From Demequina soli (GTDB lineage Bacteria > Actinomycetota > Actinomycetes > Actinomycetales > Demequinaceae), in NCBI RefSeq assembly GCF_000971195.1, contig NZ_BBLZ01000008.1, positions 161,747 through 225,746 on the forward strand: 64,000 nt of DNA, read 5' to 3'. The notes beneath the pieces were generated by a model, which worked only from the letters and a program-made list of their open reading frames with translations, had not been told where the DNA came from and made no database searches. The position numbers and the translations under genes were made by a program. Shown in pieces: positions 1 to 8,600 of the stretch (its first letter is position 1; every line of letters starts with the position of its first letter).

Positions 1-53
1 TCACCAGTGCGATCGCCATGACGGAAGGCTACCCGCGCATCGTCCACCGGTAG
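1..53 (+). CDS. 3' end of an unidentified upstream gene (partial)
   Basis: An open frame running from base 3 to a TAG at 51-53 encodes a last stretch reading TSAIAMTEGYPRIVHR. Nothing identifies the family. The final codons contain a reverse copy of the iterated GGACGATGCG motif (36-45), and the stop codon TAG is the first half of the TAGTTT box placed six bases before the next gene. It may be only an open frame, since so little is visible. Confidence 0.4.
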   Translation, partial: TSAIAMTEGYPRIVHR

Positions 54-62
54 TTTGGGGGG

Positions 63-851
63 ATGCGCCTCGCCACCTGGAACGTGAACTCCATCCGTGC
101 CCGCGTCGACCGTGTGGTCGACTGGCTCGACCGCTCCGGCACCGACGTCCTCGCGATGCAGGAGATCAAGTGCAAGCCCGAGCAGTTCCCGCGCGAGGCC
201 TTCGAGGCGGCGGGCTACGAGCTCGCGATCCACGGCCTCAACCAGTGGAACGGCGTCGCGATCGCGTCCCGCGTGGGCCTGACCGACGTGGAGACGGAGT
301 TCCCGCTGCAGCCGGGCTTCGCCAAGACGGGCGAGCCCGCCCTCGAGGCGCGCGCGCTCGGGGCGACCGCGGGCGGCGTGCGCGTGTGGAGCCTCTACGT
401 GCCCAACGGCCGCGGCCTCGCGGACCCGCACTACGCGTACAAGCTGGACTTCCTCGCACGCCTCAAGGACGCCGCCGCGACGTGGGCCGATGGGCCTACC
501 GCGCTCGTGGGCGACTTCAACGTCGCGCCGCTGCCCACCGACATCTGGTCGGAGGAGGACTCCGAGGCGGTCACGCACGTGACCCCCGAGGCGCGCGCGG
601 CGTTCCACGCGTTCGAGGACGCCGGCTACACCGAGCTGTCGCGCCGCTTCATCCCCGACGAGCGCACCTACACGTTCTGGGACTACAAGGCGCTGCGCTT
701 CCCCAAGGGCGAGGGCATGCGGATCGACTTCGTGTACGCGTCCGCGCCGCTCGCCGAGCGCGCGACGGGCGTGACCATCGTGCGCGACGAGCGCAAGGGC
801 AAGGGCGCCTCGGACCACGTGCCCGTGGTCGTGGACATCGCGGAGGCCTGA
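63..851 (+). CDS. xthA: Exodeoxyribonuclease III (XthA family)
   Basis: This is an AP endonuclease/3'-5' exonuclease of base excision repair in the endonuclease/exonuclease/phosphatase fold. The 262 residues match the usual family length. The N-terminus TWNVNSIRAR, the metal ligand E34 in MQEIK, D151/N153 in GDFN and the terminal SDH (H252) are all present, so the enzyme should be active. The ATG is fixed both by homology and by a TAGTTT box at 51-56 exactly six bases upstream. No Shine-Dalgarno sequence fits, so the message is probably leaderless. The box overlaps the stop codon of the preceding gene. Confidence 0.95.
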   Translation: MRLATWNVNSIRARVDRVVDWLDRSGTDVLAMQEIKCKPEQFPREAFEAAGYELAIHGLNQWNGVAIASRVGLTDVETEFPLQPGFAKTGEPALEARALGATAGGVRVWSLYVPNGRGLADPHYAYKLDFLARLKDAAATWADGPTALVGDFNVAPLPTDIWSEEDSEAVTHVTPEARAAFHAFEDAGYTELSRRFIPDERTYTFWDYKALRFPKGEGMRIDFVYASAPLAERATGVTIVRDERKGKGASDHVPVVVDIAEA

Positions 852-853
852 GC

Positions 854-915
854 CGAGACGGTCGGCCGAGCAGGCGAGACGGTCAGCCGAGCGGCGAGGC
901 GGTCAGCCGAGCAGG
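854..915. repeat. Three tandem copies of a ~21-bp unit
   Basis: Three near-identical units lie head to tail at 854-874, 875-894 and 895-915, each reading roughly CGAGACGGTCAGCCGAGCAGG. The third unit contains the last codons and the stop (903-905) of the minus-strand LRV gene; the other two lie beyond it. This looks like local duplication of a gene end, which leaves the stop codon intact. Confidence 0.75.
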
Positions 916-1445
916 CGGCCGCGCGCCGAGATGGCCGCGAGCACGGCCGGCTCGCCCTGCTCGGTGAGCCACTGCAGGAGGTTCGCGGGGGTCGCAGGGT
1001 TCGCGGCGATCGCGGGGCGCAGCTCCGGGTGCGCATAGGCGAGCTCCGACAGCTCGATGCCGGTGGCGTACGGGCTCGCGGCGAGCAGGCGCGCGGCCCC
1101 GGCGCCGGCGGCCCCGAACGGCGCGGGCGCCGGGTCGGTGCGGTAGGCGGTCGCGACGGACGGCACAGGCTCGAGCGGATGCCGTGCGTCGTGGACCAGG
1201 CGGCGCACGATGACGGCGATGATCGCCAGCGGCACGAGGGGCAGGACGAGCACCACGGGCGGCACGTCGACGTGGAACACGTACTCCGTCAGCAGCGCGA
1301 AGCCGATGAAGAAGACGGCACCGACGAGGAAGATGGTCCTCGAGCCGGCGCTCAGGGCCACGCGGGGGTGAAGAGAGGTGATGACGACGAGAGCAAGCAT
1401 TCCCCCCGTGGCGACAAGAGCGAGAGACTCGGTCGACCAGCTCAC
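903..1445 (-). CDS. Small membrane protein with C-terminal LRV-like repeats
   Basis: The product has about 180 residues. The first 85 hold three hydrophobic segments (about 6-25, 37-56 and 63-82), followed by a basic RRLVHDARHP linker. The last 60 residues (ASPYATGIELSELAYAHPEL, then AIAANPATPANLL) resemble the variant leucine-rich repeats often seen in actinobacterial hypothetical proteins. A GTG start at 1445 is preferred because it leaves a clean N-terminus, with a purine-rich GGTGGAGAGGGG stretch just upstream. The frame stays open further upstream, so a longer form cannot be excluded. Function is unknown; the LRV part suggests peptide or protein binding at the cytoplasmic face. It is divergent from the response regulator at 1612. 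Confidence 0.6.
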   Translation of the reverse strand: MSWSTESLALVATGGMLALVVITSLHPRVALSAGSRTIFLVGAVFFIGFALLTEYVFHVDVPPVVLVLPLVPLAIIAVIVRRLVHDARHPLEPVPSVATAYRTDPAPAPFGAAGAGAARLLAASPYATGIELSELAYAHPELRPAIAANPATPANLLQWLTEQGEPAVLAAISARGRLLG

Positions 1446-1611
1446 TGCTCGAACCCCTCTCCACCTCCCACGTGAACCTCGGGAAGAGCGTCTCGTGCAG
1501 GGGGTTCGCGGGCAAGCCCCCACTTATGGGGGCAACGCCCCCGACAGGCATCGGTGCCAGGCCGGACGCCGTCTCGTCCACTAGAGTGCCAAGGAGGAAA
1601 GGGGGCCTGCC

Positions 1612-2262
1612 ATGACGGTCGCGAAGGAGCGTCGGGTCATCGCGCTCGTGGAGGATCACGCCCTGATCGCGCTGGGCTTCCGGGACCTCGTGGAGGGCAC
1701 CCCCGACCTCGAGCTGGCGGGCCTCGTCGAGAGCGTGGACGCGCTGCCGGGCCTGGGCCGGCCGCTCGATCTCGTGGTACTCGACCTGCGGCTCGCGGAC
1801 GGCTCGACGCCCGAGGCCAACATCGCCGCGATCCACGCGATGGGCGCCGAGGTGCTCATCTACACCGGGGGCGAGGACCGGCGCCTCATCCAGTCCGCCG
1901 CGCGCGCGGGCGCGCTGGGGCTCATCCGCAAGTCCTCGGAGCCCGAGCTGCTGCTCGACGCGATCCGCACGGCCGCCGCCGGCCAGGAGGTCTTCGGCAC
2001 GGACTGGGCCGCCGCGATCGACTCGGACGACTCGCTCGCCGACGCGCGCCTGAGCGCGCGCGAGCGCGAGATCCTCTCGCTCTACGCCTCGGGGCTCACC
2101 GCCTACTCCGTCGCCCGGCACCTCGGGGTGTCGCGCGAGACCGTCGCGGACTACGTGAGCCGCATCCGCCGCAAGTACGCCGATGCGGGCCGCCCCGCCC
2201 AGTCTCGCGTCGACCTGTACAAGCGCGCGCTCGAGGACGGCCTGCTCGAGGGACCTCAGTGA
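1612..2262 (+). CDS. LuxR/NarL-type response regulator
   Basis: A receiver domain (residues 8-125) has the acidic pair E14/D15, the phospho-acceptor D58 in VVLDLRL and a lysine in IRKSS. It is followed by a LuxR-type helix-turn-helix (about 145-205, LSAREREILSLYASGLTAYS). A strong ribosome site AAGGAGG lies at 1591-1597 and a TAGAGT -10 candidate at 1582-1587. The next gene begins with GTG overlapping this stop codon, so regulator, kinase and membrane protein (1612-4474) are co-translated as one signalling operon. The signal is unknown. Confidence 0.9.
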   Translation: MTVAKERRVIALVEDHALIALGFRDLVEGTPDLELAGLVESVDALPGLGRPLDLVVLDLRLADGSTPEANIAAIHAMGAEVLIYTGGEDRRLIQSAARAGALGLIRKSSEPELLLDAIRTAAAGQEVFGTDWAAAIDSDDSLADARLSAREREILSLYASGLTAYSVARHLGVSRETVADYVSRIRRKYADAGRPAQSRVDLYKRALEDGLLEGPQ

Positions 2263-3431
2263 ACGCTGCCGCGAGGCCGGCGCGAGAACGCCTCCAGCGC
2301 ACCCTCCTGCTCGCCGACGGCATCGGCGCCCTCATCTTCGCCGCGCTGCTCGCCACGGGCCCCAGCGGCTTCCTCGCGCAGATCGACCAGCTCCGCGCGC
2401 CCTTCGGGGTCGTCACAGTGGTCGTGGGCGTGGGGATCCCCGCGTCCTACATCATCCTCGCGCGCATCCTGCCGATCCGGGCGCTGCTGCTGGTCGCGGG
2501 GACCACGTCGATGGTGTTCATCGCCGTGCAGCTGCTATGGCCGTCGATGATGGTCGACAGGTATCTCGCGGACGACGCGACGCCGTGGATCCAGGGCATC
2601 AACGCGATCCACGCGACCGCCGCGGCCGTCGCCTGGCCGCACGTGATCGGCTGGGTCTACCCGCTCATCCAGGGACCGCTCGTCGCGATCATCCAGATCC
2701 AGGTGCGCGAGGACTCGGCGCTCCCGGCGACGCTCGACGGGCTCGGCGCGATCATCTTCTGCCTCATCCTGTGCGGCATCTCGATCGCCCTCATCGGGGC
2801 CGGCGACCGGCAGGACGCGGCCGCCGCCCACGCGCGCGAGCAGGCGGCGCTCGAGGCGAGCAGGCGCACGCGCGAGGCGGAGCAGACCCGCATCAACGCG
2901 ATCGTGCACGACGACGTGATGTCCGTGCTGCTCGCGGCGTCGCGGCCGTCGCCTCCCGCGAGCCTCGCGGAGCAGGCCGATCGCGCCATCGCGAGCGTCG
3001 AGTCGCTCGTGAGCGGGCGCACCGAGAGCCGCGACTACGACCCCGAGGAGTTCGTCGCCGTGATCCGCTCGACGGCGGCGGCCCTCGACCCCGCGGTGCC
3101 CGTGCGCTACGCGGTCGACGGCGACGGTGCGCTGCCCGCCGGCGTGGTCGCCGCGTTCGCGGAGGCGACCGCCGAGGCGCTGCGCAACGCCTTCCGCCAC
3201 GGCGGCCCCGACAGCGCGCCGCGCGTCGAGTGCGACGTCGACGGCGGCGCCGCCCGCGTGGTGATCGCCGACTCGGGCTCCGGATTCTCCCCCACCCGCA
3301 TCCCCCAGCGGCGGCTGGGCATCCGCGTGAGCATCCTCGAGCGCATGCGCACCGTCCAGGGCGGCGACGCGGACGTCACGTCGGCGCCCGGCTCCGGCAC
3401 CACGGTCACCCTCGCGTGGAGGCGCGCATGA
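2259..3431 (+). CDS. Membrane sensor histidine kinase
   Basis: This kinase has 390 residues. About five hydrophobic segments fill the first 200. A dimerisation helix follows with the candidate phospho-acceptor H217 in NAIVHDDVMSVLLAAS, and the HATPase domain has an N box (RNAFRHGG, near residue 310), a G1 box (DSGSGF) and a terminal GSGTTVTLAW strand. The start is GTG at 2259, overlapping the response-regulator stop by four bases; the open frame upstream of it is a shadow of that gene. It probably phosphorylates the regulator encoded immediately upstream. No extracytoplasmic sensor domain is visible, so the membrane bundle itself may sense the signal. Confidence 0.88.
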   Translation: MNAAARPARERLQRTLLLADGIGALIFAALLATGPSGFLAQIDQLRAPFGVVTVVVGVGIPASYIILARILPIRALLLVAGTTSMVFIAVQLLWPSMMVDRYLADDATPWIQGINAIHATAAAVAWPHVIGWVYPLIQGPLVAIIQIQVREDSALPATLDGLGAIIFCLILCGISIALIGAGDRQDAAAAHAREQAALEASRRTREAEQTRINAIVHDDVMSVLLAASRPSPPASLAEQADRAIASVESLVSGRTESRDYDPEEFVAVIRSTAAALDPAVPVRYAVDGDGALPAGVVAAFAEATAEALRNAFRHGGPDSAPRVECDVDGGAARVVIADSGSGFSPTRIPQRRLGIRVSILERMRTVQGGDADVTSAPGSGTTVTLAWRRA

Positions 3432-4474
3432 GCCTCGGCACCCAGGCCCCGCCGCAGGCGTCGCGCACCGTCGACGTCAGCCGGCTGCTCGCGCTTAGGT
3501 CCGAGGGCGCGAGCCTCATCCTCGGCGTGTTCATCGTCACCAACGTGGTCTTCACCGTGGCGACGATCCACACGCTCAGCGTCCAGTGGCCCGCCTACGT
3601 CGCCGCGGTCGTCGTCAGCGGCGCGGGCGTGCTCCTCGCGCGACCGCATCCGGATCCGTTCCCGATGCGCGACTCGCTCCTGGTGGTCGGCGCGGTGGTC
3701 GCGTCGACCCTGCTGATCTCGTGGTGCCTGCCGACCGAGGGCCCCACGGGCCGCGCATCGTGGCACCTCGGCTCGAACACGTGGCTGCTGTGGATCCTCA
3801 TCCTCCGCGGCAGGACCGCGCTGGCATGGTCCGCGGCCGGCGCGATGACCGCGATCACCATGGTGTGGGCCGCCACTACCGGCCGGGGCGCGCTCGCGGG
3901 CCTGCTCATGGTCGACACCCAGCTGGGCCTGCTCGTGGTCGCGACGCTGTTCGTCACGAGCCTGAGGCGCACCGCTCGCCGCATCAACGACCTCACCGAG
4001 CGCTCGGTCGACGCCGCGGCGGCCGCCGCCACCGCCGAGGCGAGCCGCCAGGTGCGGCTGCAGCGCGCCGCCGAGGTCGCCTCGTCCTCGCTGCCGCTGC
4101 TCCACCGCATCGCCACCGACGTGCCCCTGGACGAGCGCGAGCGGGCCGTCATGCGCGAGGCCGAGGCCCGGCTGCGCGACGGCGTGCGCGGGCGGGGGCT
4201 CGCGACGCCCACCATCCTGGACGCCGCCGCCGCCGCGCGCGCCCGCGGCGTCGAGGTGACCCTGCTGGACGACCGCGGCGCCGGGCTCGCGAGCGGCGAC
4301 GCCATGGCGCGGGTGGACGATGCGGTGTCCGCCTGTCTCGCGGAGGCCACGGGCACCGTCACGGTGCGGCTCCTGCCCGCCGAGCGCGACGAGGCCATCA
4401 CGATCGTGAGCGTGGCGGACGACGAGGTCCACCGCATCGTCCTCGACGAGGACGGGAACACGACGGCGGCCTGA
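3428..4474 (+). CDS. Membrane protein with degenerate kinase-like C-terminus
   Basis: The 348-residue product starts at an ATG overlapping the kinase stop (ATGA). It has about five hydrophobic segments up to residue 180, an alanine-rich coiled coil (about 190-220), and a C-terminal region laid out like a histidine kinase. There is no recognisable phospho-acceptor histidine, N box or glycine boxes, and the place of the ATP lid is taken by an acidic sequence (VADDEVHRIVLDEDG). By position it is likely an accessory partner of the kinase at 2259-3431, perhaps forming a heterodimer. Function is inferred from context only. Confidence 0.7.
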   Translation: MSLGTQAPPQASRTVDVSRLLALRSEGASLILGVFIVTNVVFTVATIHTLSVQWPAYVAAVVVSGAGVLLARPHPDPFPMRDSLLVVGAVVASTLLISWCLPTEGPTGRASWHLGSNTWLLWILILRGRTALAWSAAGAMTAITMVWAATTGRGALAGLLMVDTQLGLLVVATLFVTSLRRTARRINDLTERSVDAAAAAATAEASRQVRLQRAAEVASSSLPLLHRIATDVPLDERERAVMREAEARLRDGVRGRGLATPTILDAAAAARARGVEVTLLDDRGAGLASGDAMARVDDAVSACLAEATGTVTVRLLPAERDEAITIVSVADDEVHRIVLDEDGNTTAA

Positions 4475-4496
4475 CCCCGAGGGATCAGGCCGCCGT
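4463..4496. terminator. Bidirectional hairpin between convergent genes
   Basis: A perfect 12-bp inverted repeat (ACGGCGGCCTGA at 4463-4474, complement at 4485-4496) has a 10-base loop. It overlaps the last codons and stop of the upstream operon and lies 20 bases before the end of the convergent SHOCT gene, so it can end transcripts from both sides. No run of T follows on either strand. Confidence 0.75.
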
Positions 4497-4516
4497 GAAG
4501 GTGCGGCGCGCGAGGG

Positions 4517-4906
4517 TCAGGCGAGGGCCTTGGCCTTGAGCGCCGCGAACTCCTCGGGCGTGATGGCGCCCGCGTCGAGCAGCTCCTTCGCCGCCTTGAT
4601 CTCGGAGGCGGAACCCTCCTCGCCCATGAGGCCCTTGGTGTACTCGACCTGGGCGGCGCGCACCTCCTGCGCGGCGGCCACATCGCGCTCGGCCATGCCG
4701 CGGCCGCGGGCGATGATGTAGATCAGGGCGCCGAGGATCGGCAGGAGCACGAGCAGCAGGGTCCAGAGGATCTTGCCGACGACCTTGAGGTTCGGGTCAC
4801 GGAAGACGTCGATGACGAACCGGATGACGAGGAAGATGAACGAGATCCAGATGAAGAACCAGAGGGACCACAGGAGGATGTCGACGAAGTTCGAGAAGAA
4901 GTCCAT
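4517..4906 (-). CDS. PLDc_N/SHOCT domain membrane protein
   Basis: The 129-residue protein starts at the ATG at 4906, with GGAAAGG just upstream; an open frame extends further but lacks support. An amphipathic N-terminus (MDFFSNFVDILL) leads into two membrane helices (about 7-35 and 48-72) with the intervening DPNLKVVGKILW, typical of the PLDc_N family. The last 30 residues (IKAAKELLDAGAITPEEF) form a SHOCT motif, a short helical oligomerisation element. Such proteins are common in Actinobacteria and their role is unknown. Confidence 0.85.
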   Translation of the reverse strand: MDFFSNFVDILLWSLWFFIWISFIFLVIRFVIDVFRDPNLKVVGKILWTLLLVLLPILGALIYIIARGRGMAERDVAAAQEVRAAQVEYTKGLMGEEGSASEIKAAKELLDAGAITPEEFAALKAKALA

Positions 4907-4959
4907 CGGAGTGCCTTTCCGCGGCGGGCACGGTGCTCGCCTATGCAACCCTCACATTA

Positions 4960-4984
4960 GCGGGCAATACACCGCAATGCCCGC
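4960..4984. promoter_or_regulatory. Inverted repeat upstream of the SHOCT gene
   Basis: The arms GCGGGCA (4960-4966) and TGCCCGC (4978-4984) are separated by 11 bases; with one mismatch the repeat extends to 10-bp arms. It lies 54 bases upstream of the SHOCT start and 18 bases past the end of the DUF1992 gene. It could be an operator or a terminator for DUF1992. No T run is present, which slightly favours the operator reading. Confidence 0.4.
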
Positions 4985-5001
4985 CAATTTCGGGTGACGC
5001 G

Positions 5002-5553
5002 TCACCGTCCCCGGCGGGCGCGCCAGGCGGCCACCTCGCGGGTCGCGTCTCGCAGCCCGGTGACGAGCGGAGGACCCGCGCTCGGGCGTGCCCGCGCGGA
5101 CAGCACCCTCGCGTTGAACGCCTCGATGGACTCGCGTACCGCGGCCTCGTCGGCGAGCGCGTCGAGGCGCGCATCGAGGTCCGCGTCCTCGCGGCGCAGG
5201 AGCACCGACTCGGGCGCGACGCCGTCGAGCCGCTCGCGCTCGACGAGCGCCTTGGTCCACCAGTCGGGGTCGCCGCTCGACAAGCCGGGGATGGGCTTGC
5301 CCGCGAGCGGGAGGTCGTCGAAGTCGCCGCGGCGCTGCGCCTCGACGATCTGGCGCTCGACCCACAGGTGCTGGGTGTCGATCCGGTCGCGGCGACGCCG
5401 CGCGGCGAGCGGCTCGTCCGCCTCGCCGGCCAGCCGCTTATCCGTGAGGCGCGCGATGTCGGGGCCCTGCTCCCCCGCGTCCGACGCGTCCGCGCGATGC
5501 GACCGGTAGCGCGCGGCGTCGAGGGCCGGGTCGTGCGGTCGATGCTCGCTCAC
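5002..5553 (-). CDS. DUF1992 (DnaJC28-conserved domain) protein
   Basis: The 183-residue protein has the conserved core VERQIVEAQRRGDFDDLP followed by GKPIPGL (about 65-92), characteristic of the DUF1992 family shared with human DNAJC28. No J domain is present, so the bacterial form is the accessory domain alone. The charged C-terminus (EDADLDARLDALADEA) is helical. The GTG start has a CACCAT box six bases upstream, a weak match to the leaderless pattern seen elsewhere in this window. Molecular role is unknown. Confidence 0.85.
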   Translation of the reverse strand: MSEHRPHDPALDAARYRSHRADASDAGEQGPDIARLTDKRLAGEADEPLAARRRRDRIDTQHLWVERQIVEAQRRGDFDDLPLAGKPIPGLSSGDPDWWTKALVERERLDGVAPESVLLRREDADLDARLDALADEAAVRESIEAFNARVLSARARPSAGPPLVTGLRDATREVAAWRARRGR

Positions 5554-5638
5554 CCGGCCATGGTGTCACGCCGTGCGGAAGGCACGACGGCCGCGGACTG
5601 CGCCGCGGCCGCCGTGCCCCTCTCCGGAAGGATCGGGG

Positions 5639-8600
5639 TCAGCCGATCAGCTCCCACGGGCCGTTCTTCGCGCCCGGGGTCTGGCCGCGCGTCCACCACT
5701 TCGCGCGGTAGGTGGCACCGTCGTAGGTGACGACGTCGCCCGCGGTGAAGATGCGGGTGGAGGTCCACACCGCGACGCCGTCGGCGCCCGTGACGACCTG
5801 CTGCCAGGGGCCGTAGGTCGCGCCGGGGGTCTGGCCCTTGGTCCACCACGAGGCGACCCACCGGGTGCCGTCGTAGAGCACGGCGTCACCCTCGACGAAG
5901 GTCGCGGCCGCGGTCCACGGCACGAGCACCTCGAGCGCCACGGTGGCCCGCACCGCATCCGCGCCGGAGGGGACGAGCCCGTCGACGGCGGTCACGGAGA
6001 CCGTGAGGGTGCCGGGGGCGGATGAGTCGAAGCCGGTGACCACGTACTCGTCGGGGGCGAGCTCCCGGCTCGACCCGTCGGCGAACGTGCCGGTGACCGC
6101 GAGCCCCGCGTCCGCGAGGGTCGCGCCGACGGGGAGCAGCGTCGTCGCCGCCTCGACGGTGACGGACCGGAGCGCTGGGTTCAGCGCGTCGCGGGCCGCG
6201 TCCAGGTCCGCGAGCGCGGCGTCGATCCGGGCCTGCGTGCTGACGGTGCCCAGGACGGCGGCCGCCTCGTCGCGCGCGCCGGCGAACGGGTCCCACCCGG
6301 TCGAGGCGAAGTCCGCCTCGGCGAGCGCGGCGGCCTCGTCGTACGCGGCCTGGAGCGCGGACGCGTCGACGTGCTGGCGGCGCAGCGACAGCGCGTCGAC
6401 CGCGAGGTACGCGCCGCCGTCGCCGACCGCCCTCACCGTCACCCGCGTCGTGCCCGCGGGGAGCACGATGTCGGTGAGCGACGCGGCGGACCAGCCCGTG
6501 GTCGCGGGCAGGTCGAGGACGTGATCGACCCCATCGGCGCCCGTGACGACGACCTGCGCCTCGCTCAGCGCGGCGGGTCGGTTGGACTGCAGGGCGAGCG
6601 TGTAGACGCCGGCGGGCACCGCATCGTCCTGGTACACGCCTCCCGCGAACGGGGTGGCGGCCCCCAGGCGCAGCGCGAAGCGGGTCTTGTCGGCGCCCGG
6701 CGACACGTTCGACACGAAGGCCGAGGTGCCGGAGCCGGCGTCCGTGGCCTGCGTCCAGCCGGTGACCGTGGTGACCGCGATGCGGTCGGCCGCGAAGTCG
6801 GGGTTGAGCACGTAGTTGTTGCCGAACCCGACCTCCCACGCTCCGGTGGTGGCGTCGAGATCCCACTCGCTGAGCGAGTTGAAGGTGACGTCCGCGCCCG
6901 TGCCGGACAGCGGCACCCACTGGTTGTAGCCGAGGCCGTTCCACGCGAAGTCGGCCCACCGGTCGCCCGCGTAGATCACCGTGTCCTGCTCGCTGCCGTG
7001 GACGGTGAGGAAGAAGCCGCTCTGGGTGACGTGGCTGTAGTCCATCTCCGTGCCGGGCAGCACGTACATGCTCGAGTACGCGCCCTGGATGTCGGACGTG
7101 AGCGAGCGGACGATGTACGTCTGCGAGGTGTTCCAGCCGTGGAGGTCGGAGCTCGCGATGTAGTACCGGCCGTCGAGCTTGAACATCGCGTTGCCCTCGC
7201 GGCCGGCGCCGGCGTAGACCTGGACGGCCTTCTCGACGGACAGCGAGTCGGCGTCGCTGATCTTGGCGACGTAGGTGCGGCCGCGGCCGCTGCGGTAGGA
7301 GAACACCAGGTAGTCGGAGCCGTCGTCGTCGGTGAAGACCGTCTGGTCGCCGGTGCCCTGGTTGTACCCGCTGCCGTTGTCGTAGACGCCGGGGACGTGG
7401 GTCTGGAGGTTGGCGTACGTGAAGTCGGCCGTCGGCGAGTCCGCGCTGAGGAACAGCACGCCGGCGTTGGTGACGCGGTTGGGGTCGGCGTTCTCGAACT
7501 GCGTGAGCAGCACGTACTTGCCGGTGTTCTCGTTGTAGACCACGCCGAGGCGGCCGATCCACACCGAGTCGCCCAGGTCCTCCATGTCGGAGAAGTAGGT
7601 GCCCGAGACGTCCTTGGACGTCGGGATGTGGACCTTGGTGTCCGTGGTCGCGATGTCGTTCTCGAACGTCCAGTTCACCAGGTCCTTCGACGAGTACGCG
7701 GTGATGGACTTGAACGTCGCGTCGTAGGTCTTGGACGGGTTCGCGTAGTACTGCTCGGCGCCCGTGTAGCGCACGCCGTACCAGTAGTAGGTGTCGCCGA
7801 AGCGGAAGATGCCGCCGCCCTGCGAGTAGATCGGGTTGCCGTCGGTGTCGAGCCAGAAGCGGTTGTTCTCGATCGTCGCGGCGGTGCTGTCGGCGACCGC
7901 GACGAGCGCGCCCGCGGCGTCGAGCAGCCCGTTCTTGGCGGCGACGACCGCCGGGGTGGTCGCGGCCGGGTCCTCGACGACCCCGTTCGCCGCCGTGACG
8001 GCCCCCGCGAACGGGGTCCAGGTGTCGGCCGTGTAGTCGGTGGGCACGTAGCTCGCGTACCGCGTGAGGAGGTCCCGCAGGCCCGAGACCTGCACGAGGC
8101 CCGTGGCCGCGGCCTCGAGGGCGGTGCGCGCGGCGGTGAGGGTGGACGATGCGGCGGCGGGGTCGTCGTAGGCGGCCCGCGCGGCGGCCCGCGCCTGGGC
8201 GAAGGGGGCCCAGCTCGAGGCGGTGTGGTCGGCCTCGGCGAGGTCGGCGTAGCGCGCGATCGTCGCGGCGAGCGGGGCACGCTCGTCCGCGGGCACCGTG
8301 GTGGTGAACACCACGCTCGCGTGGTTGACCCATCCGATGGGCACGAGTCGCAGCACGTGGTCGCCCTGCGCGAGGCCGCCGTAGCTGAAGATCTCGATGG
8401 TGGCCGACTTCGCGCCGTTGTAGTTGGCGGTGCCGACCTTGACGTCGTCGACATACACGTCGGCGGTGCCGTTGGTCGTGGACCTGCGCCCGTACATGAC
8501 GAAGGACTCGCCGGTGAACGCGATCTCGAGCGTCGCGCCCGCGGTGGCCCATGCGTGGGTGCTGTTGCTCGCCCACTCCCCCTGGTACCAGGTCTTCCAC

